Below, one piece after another: positions 22,307-35,293 of a stretch of DNA of 64,000 nucleotides (its first letter is position 1; each line of letters opens with the position of its first letter). The position numbers and the translations under genes are program-made. Under the pieces are notes generated by a model that was not told where the DNA came from, made no database searches, and worked only from the letters and a program-made list of their open reading frames with translations. This stretch comes from Uloborus plumipes. Lineage: Eukaryota > Arthropoda > Arachnida > Araneae > Uloboridae. The stretch lies in assembly GCA_038373865.1 (NCBI GenBank), contig JAXGGA010005219.1, positions 16,181 to 80,180 of the forward strand, read 5' to 3'.

Positions 22307-25300
22307 TTTAGAGCATCGTTGTATGTGCATCGTATATACGCCATTGTACGGTCTCCCCGTTTATAGTGAAGCTATGTATAACAAATTTATGGTTATAACG
22401 TAACATCATCAATTCCAATTCACGTTTTATTGTGCTTGATTTAACTTTTTGCTACGAAATTAAGGTAAAAGCGAAAATTTTATTTACTCCTTTTGAAGTT
22501 ACTACAAACAGGCAGGATAATATATCGAGTATAATCAACTTTATAACAACTATGGAGTAATAATTTTACCGCGAGTTTAGAACCCAAGAACAAAGGCGAG
22601 TGAAGACAGCGCCTATCTAAGACTAAGTTTGATAACATAAAATGATGATTTTTAGCACTCAATATAAGGACAACAATCACGGTAAGTTCGGAAATAAGAA
22701 GTTTTCATTCAGGTGAAAGAAAGAAGGGAGCGAAATCGCGGGAACTGATTCCCAAAACAAAGTAACTGCAGTGAAACTTTGCTGCAGCAGCGCGTTATCA
22801 ACAAAATAGCGTAGTTTACAGATTTTACATATTAAGTGCGAATGATTTTCAATGTTACTTAGCAGTTGTGTTAATTTGTTTACAATGTGAAGCTTCTGAC
22901 GATTTCAAGCAAGCTTGAGCACGTGTCTTAAGAACCAGTAAATGTTTTGCATATTTATGAACTGTACAGACATAGATTCAAATAAACGAGGGGGGAAAAT
23001 CTTTCTTTTTTTTATTGTTTAACTTTTTATTTTAAACATATACCTGGTAAATATTTGATCCTTAATATTTTAACGAACATTTATCATCGTTAAAGTACGC
23101 AAATAATTATCAGTATTAGTTATTATTAACACGACATTGGTAACTATTGTAGTTCAGCCTTAAAATACATTTTTATTTTGATGTACTTAAGAAAATATGG
23201 GAGCTAAAGGTTAATTCAGAAAATAGAACTTTATTAAGGTTTCAAGCAGTTAAAGTAAGAAAAGTATCTGAAAGTTCTGCTCCTTTGAGCTGTCAAGATA
23301 TTCAATTCTTTAATATTAGCAGTCGGCATCATGATGCAATGAGTATTATTTAGATATAAAGCTGCTGTCATGCTATTGTTAAATCCTACTGTGTCTTCAA
23401 ATGTTTTATTTTGAAAGCTTAGCGATCTCGTTTTAATCTTAAAAAACAGTTTTAATAAACGAAAGAAACAGTTTTCACAGTTTAGAATACATTTTTGCGT
23501 CATGAAGTTGCATACATAATACTTGTTTGTGTGTTGGTTTTAACTTGTGCTATTCGCTAAAAGAAACAGAAAAATCACTTATAACTGTATGCTCAAAATT
23601 TGATCAAACATGTAGAGAAATTTTGTGGATTAGTTAGAACTTATTGTGATACAAATCAATGTATATGTAGAGCTGCTAAAATATTTTAACGGAACATGCT
23701 TTAAAAATTTAAAAGTGTAAGTAAAAGACTTCTTAAACACGAGAGTATTTTTCTGGAAATCTTTAAATACGTGTTTACAGTTTTTAAAAGTTTACGTTAG
23801 CATACGCCTATTTAAAATATACAGCGCAATAAGGAATTTAAACTAAAGTATACAGGACATAAAATAACCATATATGTAAGCTAAGTCAAAAAAAAAAAAA
23901 AAAACATAAGTGAAAAAGTTTTCCTCAGCGCTATTTTCATTATAACTACATGCTAGATATGTTTACTTATCCTAAGAGTTATTCTAAAGAAAAAGTATTT
24001 AAAGAAAAAAAAGTCAGCAGACTTACAGATATTCTTTGAAGCTTCTTCTTACTCAAAAATAAGCTTTAAAATAATTCCCCCAACCGAGTAATTGTTATTA
24101 TTATAGCCAAAACCTAAGCTTTTAGTTAGATACAGAAAGTTCCAAATAAATTATAGTTATCCATAAAAATACTAAGAAGGTAGTTTAGTCGTTTCGGTAA
24201 ATATTCTGAAATCTTATTAAAAGGAAAACTATGGTAATTTTATGTTGCATTAAAAATGATGACTTATAAAATTCTTACCTTACTTTGCGTTATGGAGTAC
24301 AAATGATTTGGGATTGCTTTAACAAATTATGTTCTTTATCAAGTTTATCAAAACAAAAATCTATTGATAAATGAATGGACCTATTAAAAAATTTCATCTC
24401 TTTAAATATAGTTCGTACCAACAACTATTACTAAATGTAGCAATGTTTGCAATGTAATGAGGTATACTAAGAATATTATAACATTCCATTAAAATAATGC
24501 ATAAACAACACAAAATAGTAATAAGTTGAATTTTATAATACAAATCTTGTAAAATTCAGTTAATTTGAATTTGAAAATGAATAAATTATATTTAGCCAAA
24601 CTGCGTTGCAATCAGCAAAGCAATTGCCATTGCATACATAGCATGGAAAATTTTCAGCAAAAAAACTTTAAAGTTAGAATTAAAAATAATATAAAACCAT
24701 AAGCATTTGTTAACTTTTAAAAATAGTGCATTTTGTTCATTTTTGGTTAGGATTTGAAAGTTAAAAAGTATTCTTTAAAGAACTTTTTAAAAAATATATC
24801 ACATTTCTATTTCTTGTTAAAACGAAAAAAATCTACAAAATAAGTTGTATCCTACCTATTTCAGAAGATAACCTCTTTCAGTAACTTTTTCACTAAAACA
24901 GGAAAGTACGAGAAAATGTCCAATTCATAAACACACAACACGTTTTTCGACCTCAGCCAGAGATGGATTTAAAGCTTTTCGCCGGAGAGCTTTCTGCGTT
25001 GTATCTATTCGATGTATTTATCCGACCGTCCTAACTTAATTCCAGTTTCATAGATGGCGCTCAATACCACGATTATTGACGAATCACAATCTTTTTCCAG
25101 TCTGAGCAGTTACGGGTAGGATTTTATTTGTACTTTTTTGACTGGAGTATATTGAAAATTTTCTTCGAGATCTTGTTTTCGATTCCATTTATTTTTTATG
25201 ACGAGGGGATTTTTCATGTCTCTACTTTTTTTCCTCGATTTATTGGAGATGAAATACTTTAAAGTTTTTATTTTATTTAATTTTGTCCTGATTTCTGTCT

Positions 25301-25685
25301 GGTACTTTCATACTATTTTTTGCAGACGGCGACCTCATAAATTGAACGTGGCAGCGCAAAAATAATGAGTTTTAGTTTAATAAAGTACAGTTTATCTTGG
25401 AAATGTGATTGTTTCTTTTTTTTCTTTCCTCCTCTGCCCTTTTGATGATTTGGGTAAAAGAGAGAAAAATAAGGAAAAAAAAAAAAAAAAACAAGAACAA
25501 TTTTCAGTGAAAGGATTTTTCTGGTGGAAAAAAAAATCGCGAACTTGTTTTTTCTTCTCATCCTTATATTGACTCATTTGTTTATCTCAGTTACATAATC
25601 AATTTATTATTGTAAGATGAAAAAAACAAGTTCGGAAACCCTTTACAGTATCCTAAAAATAAAAATAGTGAATACTCTCTTGAAC
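22307..25685. other. 3.4 kb without recognisable features
   Basis: AT-rich DNA with an A-tract near 23888-23903 and an A-tract near 25475-25490. Small frames at 22480-22680, 23234-23503 and 25313-25577 are low-complexity or unrecognisable. I see no paired repeats. Confidence 0.5.
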
Positions 25686-25953
25686 AATTGAAGGGGCAAG
25701 TAGATAAAGGCGATTTGTGACAATTTTGGAAAAACTTACTTTTTGCCATGGATGAAGGTGATAAGGTAATATTTTTTTTTTTTTTGATAGCTTTTTCTAG
25801 AAACTAAGAAAAATGTCACATATCACCTTTATTCACTTTCCCCTTCAATTCTGTTTGTGAGTTAACACAATTGAAAACACACTAATTTTAATTTGTGTAA
25901 ATCGGCGAAATTCAAATGTCACATATCACCTTTATCCACTTGCCTCTTCAATT
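25686..25953. mobile_element. Small MITE with TIR plus a third internal copy
   Basis: The left end AATTGAAGGGGCAAGTAGAT and the right end, reverse-complemented to AATTGAAGAGGCAAGTGGAT, are about 37-bp inverted repeats extending to GTGACA. A third copy of the right-hand unit lies in direct orientation at about 25815-25852 (TGTCACATATCACCTTTATT). The element is therefore either a MITE with an internal duplication or two nested right ends. No clear target duplication and no coding capacity are visible. Confidence 0.7.
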
Positions 25954-28900
25954 AAAAAAGAAAAAAAGTCTTATAAATCGATTCTTTTAACCATCATTAT
26001 TCACGTCTTTGAAATATTGGAAGAATTTCGCAATTTATATAATCTGTAGGAGGAGCTGTGCCGTCCCTGGTTAATGACCGCTGAAAGAGGTAAAGCAAAC
26101 AAATACAGTATCTTATGCCCTTATTTTAAGCTTTCTGAATGAGAGTAATTTTTCTTTGTCGTTGTGAGGTATCTTCCTTTTTTTCTTACATTTTGCTACT
26201 TCTACGTTGAACGTGGAAATAGCGGAATGCCCAACAAGAGGATTAAATTGGACTTATGCGAGTCACAACTAATCAGAAAATCGGAAAAATAAATTTTTGA
26301 GTTTTCATACTGGTAAGTATTAAATTTAATCCACGATCTTATAAAGCTACTGTCTTTTCTAGTCATAGAAAAAATCCATTCATCCAAAAAAAAAAAAAAA
26401 TGTCTTTATATGCAGGATAGTATAGCTCGGAAAACTACTAAAAGGCTGAGTGTTAGAACTGTATTCTAATGTCCCTCTTTATGCGGAAATTCGAACTTTC
26501 TTTTCAAAACAATGTTCTCTCTGCTTTGATACACGAAGAATAGTTCAAATTTAAAAACTGAGACTAAGAGCTAAGAAACACCCCCAGAAGAGTTTTTCAT
26601 CTGCCGTCCTTGTCAATATTGAACGAATAAAAAATAGAGATTCATGCGTGCAGTAGATATCGACACTTTTGTGAGTATCTATGAAAAAGCATTGTGCGTT
26701 CAACATTGTTTTAAGCGCAGGAGAAGTATCTGTGTTGCTAAATTAATTGTGTACGGGTGTAATATTTTGACACATTTTTCAGTTAATTTATGGAATTGCA
26801 AACTTTTACTTAAAAAAAAATGTGCAGTAAAATATCGTTACAATTAACTTACAGGAAAAGTAAAGTTTACTTGTTGTAACGAGAACTGTCGTTGTAATGG
26901 ATTCAAAATGACGTAATGGGGATTGAATCAGGACTGAAAAGTTATTTCGTTGTTTTTGGTATTCGTCGCTACAGGATTTCAATATTTGTACGACATGCTG
27001 CGGGTGTGACCATACGGCCATGCTCGCAACACGTTCAAAATATTATTTTTTAAACTAAAAAATTAATTTTTAAAGCACATACTTTAAATTATTATTATAC
27101 ATAATAGTTTCTTATATTCATTTAGATGCAAATTAAAAGTAGTAGTTTATAAAATGCCTTTAAAAAAAGGTAAATATGTGCCCAAAAATGCCACATGAGA
27201 CCACAATCCTCCCGCGCTGCAATATTTCAGTTTTCCAAAATGTTACTCCTATTATGACAGAAGTTTCGGTACATTCAGAGAATAAAAGTTGACTCCTAAG
27301 AAAATACTTATTTTTGGAATAGCAGGAGTCGAGTAGATACTTGTAGAAAATTGTAAAACAAAGGAAATTAGCGATCAATCTGTTTAAAAAAATGGTTGCC
27401 ATTGTAGAAGCTTTGTCCGTCAACCCCTTTATCCATTTTGTGTTTATAATTTTCGCACCTAAACCCCTCTTCTTTTACATGCTTCAGTTCTCAATGTACA
27501 TGAGCTTGGGAAAAGTGTTGCTAAATCCTCTTTAGATAAAACGTGTAATGAATTTAGTTATATATAGAAAAGAAAATTAAATCAAAACCCAATCGTTATT
27601 TTTTGCAATGAAATAACTTTTATCTCCTACAATCCAGTACGCTAACATAGAAAATATTTCACTTTTTTTTTAAAGGACAGTGACAGAGGAACAATGGCTT
27701 AAGTTTAAGACTTAATCATTAAATATAACGGGGAAAATATTAGACGGGAATCCGTATCAAATAAAGAAAAGTTTTAAAGAATGTTCTTTCGCATAATAGA
27801 ATACTTTTATACAATAAAAATAGAATTTAATGTTCTTCGTAAAATAAGATTTTAAATGACAAAAGAATCATTTGTGTGTAATATGTTTACTAAAAATATT
27901 ATTACTTTTAATATCATGCTGATGTCTTCTACCAAATAGATACAACAATTTCCGTTCCATCAACTGTGTAATGATTCGAAAAGCATATCAAAGCTATTCG
28001 ATCGCTTCCGAAGATATGTTGAGTGCAATGGAACCCAATTTCAAATTTCATTTCCTCATAATGTCATTTAAAATTTCTGATGATCTTTGAAAATTAGTTC
28101 CGGTTGATATTCTCGAAAATTGAGATTTTGAAATGAGATTGGGACCGCCATTTTGATGGGAGCTAGTAGTAATTTTGAAACTTTTAGCGGGTCCGGATGG
28201 TCGATTTAAAGATATGAAATAAGCAATATCTTTAAATGGAATCGATTATGATGTTTCTAGTTATAATAATAACTATTTGTACATATTTTAGCGCAAGATT
28301 CTCTGCGCTTGAGTTATTTAATATTAGAAGCTTGTCCAAACGTTTAAACGTTGGAATCTAGCATTAAACTTGGCAAACGATTTACTAAACAATATAAATG
28401 AAAGTCTGTTGTCGTTTTCTATATTTAATGTTAGGATAAAAAGATAATTTCATGTTTTTAAAACTATTCATTGTCTTCAACATCTAAAATTTTCCTTTAT
28501 TAATACGAAATGTTTTTTCCCCATTTTTTGCATATTCGTAAAAAGTTAACTGTAGTGAAAAACCTTATGAATTCACCACTGTTTAGGTAGAAAATAGTTT
28601 TATGCGGTTATTGGTGAATATTTTCTTACAAAATGGGATTTGGGAATTACGGGATTTAAACTAATTTGATGTACATTTTAAGTGGAATGGAGGAAGAAGG
28701 GAACACTTTGGAATTAAATGTATTTGCTTGATGACAAAACGCACTGAAATTGCTAAAACAGTTTAATAAAATTATGAGTTTCACTATTTGGAACAAAAGT
28801 AATCAAATGCAGCAACTAATGTGGGACACAATTTTCGACTAAAATGTAACGACTGTTTTAGTCCTGATTGGTTGAGAGAGATTCGAACCAAATCACTTTG

Positions 28901-30228
28901 TCGACATAATAGTATAGGCAAAGAAGTATTATATCATGAAAAACATAAAACACCTTTGAAAAATCATGTTTTGAGCTGGGTTTGATCATAAAACCTCACA
29001 TAGAACATACGTGCCACAAGCGCTTGTATAAATGACTGTATTTTAATCAAGGAGGGAGAACTGGAACATAGGGTATTAGAGAAATCATTAAGTAAAATTA
29101 AGTTATATGTGAAGTGCTTTATACAAAGAAAAGAAATAAAATAAATCGAATAAAACAAATGAATACATAAATAAAAATCACCTCAGTTTCAAATTTGCAT
29201 TTTTTTGAAACTTACATTTTGAAAACGTTAAGCTGTGCTTAAATTATCATTCTCCATCCCTTTAAGAGCAGAAGAAAGAAAAACAGAAATGCTTACTTTT
29301 AAAAGTGATTTGAGGTAAATATGAAATAAAAGATATTTCTGAAACTACTTCATCTTTTTAGTTTTATCTAGGTTATAATATTTTCACCAGGTTCATTTTC
29401 TGACTTCCAAAAAAAAAAAAAAAAAATCCCTGTTTTGTCTTTTAATCATATTTTTTTTTAATATTCGGTTATTCAAATTCGTGTTTTACATTTCAGAAAG
29501 TAAAGTACGAAGGTTTTTTGTATATTTCAGAGCATTTCATTATATCTCATCATGTATTTTATTGTAAACCGGAATACCGGGTATAGTATAATACTGTTAG
29601 ACATTCCCATTTTATAATTTTTTAACATAAAAATATTGTTTAGAACGTATGAAAAAGATATAGATGGAGGAAATACAAGATTAAAAGTATGCGCAAACGT
29701 ACATTTAAAAAGTTTAATATCAAAATCCGCTTGATCCACTTTTTGTAATTTATTCTAGAAGATGGAACAAAATCATTTCACGCTCTGACCACTTGATTTT
29801 TCGTACTTTTTTCCGTTAAAAAATTCCGTATATTATTCCATTTGTGTTATTTTTAAATTAGAAGTATTGTGTAATTATTTACGGGGAAAAATGATTTCAA
29901 TTGAGCTGGGTTTGAAGTAAAAGTCCCCTTAATCCGATTTTCAACCTGTATAAGGGGAATTCGTTCCAAATTGTTTTGTGGGTGATATAATTGACAGTCT
30001 ATTTCATCATAAGGAAAAACACTTTGTAAAATTCATTCATTTTTAGTTGGTTTTCATATGAAACTCCACTTTTGTACTTTTTCAAAAGTGTGAATATTTA
30101 TATATATAAAAAGAAAGAAAAAGAAGAAAAAAAGGGAAAACCTATTTTAATGTGTTCCCCGTCTTCCCCAACATATAATATTTATGTTTTTAACGCGCAT
30201 GATCATATGAAAGCTTACCTTCAGGTTT
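25954..30228. other. 4.3 kb without firm features
   Basis: AT-rich DNA. An A-tract lies at about 26387-26400 and another at 29409-29425. A stretch at 26823-26905 with ATCGTTACAATT and GTCGTTGTAATGG resembles the edge of a repeat, but no partner end was found. A perfect 14-base palindrome AACGTTTAAACGTT occurs near 28340. The small frames have no recognisable motif. Confidence 0.45.
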
Positions 30229-30230
30229 TA

Positions 30231-30786
30231 TTAGGTGGTGCGTATGAAATGTCGGATTCTCTTTACATGCGGACGTTTGTCTCCCTGTTTTCGTTATACT
30301 TTTGTCTTTGGCATAACCTTATTCATAGTCGTGTTGTCCATTGCCAGAGACTCATTTCAGCAAAATAGGTTTTTTCGAAGGTCTTCCCTTTTGTTATTTC
30401 TTTTGAGTTTATTGCCGATATGAATTCTGCCGACACACAAAACAATTGCGAAACTGAACGAACTGGAATATGAAGTTTTGCAGCATCCACCATATTCACC
30501 GGATCTCTCGCCGACCGATTTTCATTTTTTCAATCATTTAGAGCTGTTTTTAAGGGGCAAACACTATGAAAATGAAGACAGACTAAAAAAACTCGATATC
30601 AGAGTTTATTAATTCTAAATACCAAATTTTTTTTTTTAAGACAGGCATCTACGCTTTAAAATCTCGTTGGGAGAAGTGTATTGAAGTGAATGGAGCATAC
30701 TTTGATTGAATAAACAGCTTTTGAAGAGAGATATGCAGTTTTATACAATCACTTAAGAATCCGACATTTTATACGCACCAACCTAA
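30231..30786 (+). mobile_element. Internally deleted mariner element
   Basis: TA duplications at 30229-30230 and 30787-30788 bound a 556-bp unit. The left end reads TTAGGTGGTGCGTATGAAAT, and the right end reverse-complements to TTAGGTTGGTGCGTATAAAA. The two match over about 30 bases including ATGTCGGATTCT. TTAGGTTGGTGC-type ends are typical of mariner elements. A complete mariner is about 1.3 kb, so more than half is missing. Only the 3' part of the transposase remains. Such copies can still be moved in trans. Confidence 0.92.
30440..30711 (+). pseudogene. Mariner transposase, C-terminal remnant
   Basis: The translation shows KLNELEYEVLQHPPYSPDLS followed by PTDFHFFNHLELFLRGKHYE, the hallmark region around the third catalytic aspartate of mariner (DD34D) transposases. 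After a frame interruption near 30610-30645 come ALKSRWEKCIEVNGAYFD and a stop, the usual mariner C-terminus. The N-terminal DNA-binding domain and the first catalytic aspartate are absent because of the internal deletion. No function remains. Confidence 0.9.
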
Positions 30787-30788
30787 TA

Positions 30789-32226
30789 GTTTCTTTTGAC
30801 CATAATTTTAATTCGAAACTACATAAGCACCCTGTTGTGATGCAGAGCCGAACTGTGTAAAGTTATAAGGACCGCATTTACCAATGCTTTTAAGATTTTT
30901 TTTTTTGAACAAACTGTTTTATTTAGAGCCAAAACAACAAATTTCACTTGAGCTTCAAGCATATTTAAAATTAATTACAATTATTTTTATCACCCTACTC
31001 CTATCGTAGCAGAGCAAAATCCATCTGGGTGCGGGTGTTAACGTTACACAGAGCCAGAAAATAATTAAGAAACGTTGCGACCACTTTTTTTGTAAAACTG
31101 ATATTTCTAATACCGGACATTTTTTTTCCTAAGTATTGATTTAAAAATTGCAAAGAACTTTTAAGAAAATAAAAATAAAATGCATTGCCACATACAATTA
31201 AGTAGATGTATTACCCGAAATGTTTTAAACTTCATGATGACAACACTTTATATTCACTTCTCAAAAACAGAAAAAAGAACAAAAGAATCTCGTTACACAA
31301 GCCATTATGTTTAGCCATTACGAATTTCAGATATTTGATCTGTCCTGAGCAGTTATGAGTTTGTCAGAAAAAATGAGACACTGTTTCTGACAATATATTA
31401 ATCATGTAGGTTGCTTTTTTTTATGCAGTGGAGTAGGACAATTTTGCGAAAAGATTCTCTGAGCATATGTGTGGCTGTAGGTTTAGTTAAAAAGATACTT
31501 GAATGATTAGATTTTGTAACTTAAGACATTTTAAGGAACGAGTGTTTTTTCTTTTCATATTCCCTCCAAAAAACTGTTCAAAAAATTTTTAGATTTGTGT
31601 TTTCGAGTTTCTTTTAAACTCTTAAGGAGACCGGTAAAAAAAATTAATCAAAGAATGCAAAAATGTTTATCGTCTGTTATAATGACAATAATAATAATAA
31701 GTAATGAAAACAAAAAGAGGAACAATACGAAGTAGAAAGGTTTATCGTTTCCAAGGAAAAAAAAATCTGACGTGAACGCAACACACTTCCTTTTACATCT
31801 ATTAAATAAAGCTCAAAAGAACGGTTGAGTGCACTCATGTACAAGCGTCGGAAGCAACACTTCTTAAATGAATAGTATTTTAGACATTTCCCTGCACATA
31901 TAAAGTTACGGTAAACGTGGAGAATAGTAATTTAAAATGTTAAGAAAATTAATGCTTTTATTAGCCTCCATTATTTAGAATTGCATAAAACTGCAAAGAA
32001 TTTATGTAAAGAAAAAACATACTATATAATAGTGCCATAGAGTAGGAAAAAATCACTTTAAACAGTTACTACCCCAGTTTGTCTCAAACTAATGCAAAAA
32101 ATGTTTTATAATGATTTATTTTCTAAATATGCACAATTCTAACACCGTACACTGCATTATTCGCTAAATATCGCCAAAAGCACCAAGTAAAAAAGAAATT
32201 CGAAAAAATATTTTTTTTTTGCCAAA
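30789..32226. other. No recognisable feature
   Basis: AT-rich DNA. I found no frame, repeat or RNA gene to report. Confidence 0.55.
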
Positions 32227-32268
32227 TTTGACACCAACTTGGTACTATGTCGCCAAGTTGGCGTCAAA
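32227..32268. repeat. Short hairpin with CCAACTTGG arms
   Basis: TTTGACACCAACTTGG (32227-32242) pairs with CCAAGTTGGCGTCAAA (32253-32268) across a 10-base loop, with one mismatch. The surrounding TCGCCAA and TTGGCGA words resemble those in the 514-1166 repeat family. It may be the core of a small fold-back element. Confidence 0.6.
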
Positions 32269-32380
32269 AAATGGGAGACCTTAAGTTTGGCGATGCATTA
32301 CTAAGAGGTTGCCAAATTACAACATTACTTTTGTCCTCATTGAAATGCACACTGATTTGTTTTGAAAAGAAGTTAAAGAG

Positions 32381-32682
32381 CCGGTCACCTTGTCTAGTGG
32401 GTAGAGGAGTCTGACCGTGATGCGGTGGCCCCTGGTTCAAATCCCGAGTCAGACATGGATGTACTTTCCCACTCTCCTGTCCTTGTCTTTCCTATGTGTG
32501 AATGACTGTGTTGTAAATGGCTGTCCGCCCTATAAACGGTTCTTATGGCATGTGTGCTGAGCTAAATTGGACTTCACCTTAATGGTGCTCGTAAAAACGG
32601 AAGTCGTACAGATTCCGCCTTAAATCGGGTAGATTTGTCTACTCGGGCTTGGGTACGCGAGTGGTTTCAGTAACAACAACAA
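32381..32682 (+). mobile_element. tRNA-derived SINE with (AAC)n tail
   Basis: The head (32381-32455) has a box A-like TAGTGGGTAGAGG and box B GGTTCAAATCC at tRNA-like spacing. The body of about 220 bases is unrelated to the SINE at 16014-16389. The 3' end reads AGTAACAACAACAAAAG, a short trinucleotide tail as seen in SINEs. The flanks AAGTTAAAGAG (32370-32380) and AAGTAAAAGAC (32683-32693) match at 9 of 11 positions and may be the target duplication. The tRNA of origin is not clear. Confidence 0.82.
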
Positions 32683-32693
32683 AAGTAAAAGAC

Positions 32694-33384
32694 CCTTTTG
32701 AAATGCCCTAATGCTACCAAAAGGGGAGGTGCACAACAAGACCCTAATCAGAGTCTACAAGCAAAATTTCAGTCTTCTATGCCACACCAGTTAGAGTTAT
32801 GCGAGATACATACATGAAACATACAAGCATATTTGCAAAAGCACATAGTGACGTCACCAGAAGACTCGTCTCGGTGATGGTCAAAATATGTTTTTCAGTT
32901 GTTCACACGTTCGCAAGTACATATATGTGCCGGCCAATAGGCCGAAAAAATTACTCAACATTTATTAATGCTCGAGTAAAATAGAATTTCAGGTCGAAAC
33001 TTGAGGAGAACATTTTTTGTGATTACAATACTACCTTTACTATGTAAAAAGAAGTAAATAAACCCAAAATGAAAAAAAGGATTACCATATGCCTTACAAA
33101 AAAATACGAAAACGAAAATATCTTAAAGTAAACTTCTAAGTTTTTTCAAATCAGAGTTTAACATGTTCATTTTATGGTGCAATATGTGTTCATTCCCTGT
33201 TTTTTTTTGTACCACTTTTCCTTTGAACTCCCCAAAAAGCAGGAAGCGGTACCGTTTAAGTTCGCCCAATTTTTTTTAAATATATTTACATAATTCAATA
33301 AAAATGTTTCAATTATCACGAACTGAATATTATAGTATTTAAAATTATTAGGATTTTTAAAAAAGAAAATTGTTCTTAAGTGTT
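32694..33384. other. No firm feature
   Basis: AT-rich DNA. The 61-codon (32799-32984) and 74-codon (33167-33391, minus) frames are unrecognised. The second may include 3' flank of the transposase remnant at 33494-34070. Confidence 0.5.
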
Positions 33385-33420
33385 TATTCACTGGTCGGTC
33401 TATCCTATATTTAAGTGTAC
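33385..33420 (-). repeat. Dispersed CACTGGTCGGTCTA motif, copy 1
   Basis: TTCACTGGTCGGTCTATCC recurs as TTCATTGGTCGGTCTACC near 57458-57490 and TTCACTGATTGGCCTACC near 62739-62760. Here it lies downstream (on the minus strand) of the decayed transposase at 33494-34070. The three sites may therefore mark the 3' end of one transposon family. Confidence 0.5.
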
Positions 33421-33493
33421 AAATAGGTCAAAAACAAAATTTTTGAAACACTTAAATCATTAAGATTCTAGACACCTGAACGATATCACACAT

Positions 33494-34070
33494 TCACTCA
33501 AACTCCTGCCGTACGCGTTGTAGCATGACAGAAGCAGTTGCTGCCATGATCCAAATTTTCAGTCCGTCAAGATTAGCAGGCAAAGCCCCCCCCCCCCTCC
33601 CCCACACGGAACGGAAAATCCGACTTCGTGCTTGAGGCAATCCTCTATGTGTGTATGGAGAATTTTGTTGAAGTACTTCTGTGGACCTTCGGAGTTGGGG
33701 CCAAAATTTCCTGTCCAATATTTCATTCGATTTGTCTCGAAGTTGGTCTCAAGTCAATTCAGTCATAGTTGACGATTAAAAAGATTTATATCCCCGTAGC
33801 TTGTTGAGAGCTGAGGTTCGCTTTCAGATTTTCCGAAGTGTGCGGAACCCCCCCCCCCCTTAATTGGGTTTTGCCACAATACCTGCTTTTGAAGTTTGAA
33901 GTTTGTCTCAAGGCACTCCTTCGTATATTTCGTTGTGTGGGAGGGGTCCATAAGGTTAGAAACATTGCATCCTTTACATAAGAAAAAATCAAGTAGTGTT
34001 CAGTCCGGTGATTTGGAGGAGGAGGGAGGGCAATCATAACAGGCGAAATCACCTCTCCTTTAATTACCAT
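33494..34070 (-). pseudogene. Decayed DDE transposase (SPDLTPxDFFLW family) with insertion
   Basis: The minus strand near 34040-33950 reads, across shifting frames, as the SPDxTxLDFFL...YVKDAMF block. That block is characteristic of arthropod mariner-related DDE transposases with an SPDLTPLDFFLW signature. Further on, 33610-33494 encodes LPANLDGLKIWIMAATASVM and LQRVRQEFE, matching the family's C-terminal LQRVWQELDYR segment before a stop. In intact relatives these segments are nearly adjacent. Here about 340 bases separate them, edged by homopolymer runs (C at 33847-33859 and about 33587-33597 on the plus strand), which suggests an insertion. No function is possible. Confidence 0.7.
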
Positions 34071-35291
34071 TTTGATAAGTTAAAAAATAAATATGATGTA
34101 AGAAAAGCATGCGATTACACGCAGAGATATATCTAACGGCAGCTTATTGAAACGTTATAACTATCTTTTCCATTCAAGCGTCTTTAGAGAGCTGTGGAAC
34201 CAATATTCCCAAATCGGTAGCTTTATGAAACCTAACTTGATAAAATATTTTCATTTTTTTAGATCACTCAGATAGTTCAGCCACATTCAGCCAAAACGAT
34301 GTTTTATTCCATTTCATAAGTTGAAAAAGAAAATATCACAAAAGTGGAACTTTATAAGCATTAAGTGTTGATTTTATACCATTGCAATCTTTAAAGATGC
34401 TTTTCTCAGTTTTTTGTTTTGCTTATTGAAGTGTTTCCTAAATACTAATGCTTTTTTTTCTTTTTTTTTTTGTTCAAGATACAATTTTCAACTTATTTGT
34501 ATAGGTATCTCTATGTGTGTACAAAAGTTATAAATTGAGGTCAAATGTGCATAGTATAAAGAAGGAATCAAATTGAAAGTTTAGAAAAATTTCTTTTTTT
34601 TTTCCAAACTCTATCTGCAAAAATATTTTTACTTTGTCAGAGTTTTAATTACATTTTTTCTTTTGGTAGTAATAACTTAAGAAACATAAATCACTTTATG
34701 TTTATAAAAAAATTGAAGAACTATGAATTTTATTTCTGTATTCCTTTTTTTAATTCAAAAAGTTTGCTTTTAAGAAATCCATAAAATGACTGCTGGTTAA
34801 GTTGTTGTTTTCAAAAGAATCTATTACAAATTGTAAGTTGAAAACAATCCCATAACTGTTTTTATTATTATTGTTCCCAAAAAGAGTTCGGAAATACACT
34901 AGAAAGCAATTTAACTTGACACTCAAAGTCACTACGAAAAAAGCCAATAAGAGTTCACAAGCAGTTTGCGATCTCCTCTAATTCGCCAAGCAGGCTGTGA
35001 CGTTTTATCTAGCTCGTTTTCCATAGGCTAACGTCACGCTGATGTCGCGATATTTTTGTCATGAAAGGTTGCAGTCGAGTTTAAAAGTGTGTAATTTTAA
35101 CAAATGTAATTCGTCAGGTGAAGTTCATTAAAAAGTAATATAAAACATGCAAACTTATCGTAATAAATTAAGAACAAACTTTTTTACCGTTTTTGTGTCT
35201 GCTTTGCACAGTAGTGTAGAAAATCATGAAAAGGATATTAATCTTATTCAAAATAACTTAAGAACATACCACGTAGAATAATGCAGAAATG
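34071..35291. other. No recognisable feature
   Basis: AT-rich DNA with T-tracts near 34456-34470. A 65-codon minus-strand frame (34750-34947) is unrecognised. Confidence 0.55.
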
Positions 35292-35293
35292 TA

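Noticed and set aside
26823..26905. Edge of a CGTTATAACG-type MITE
   Set aside because: One end resembles that kind of terminus, but no partner end or target duplication was found.
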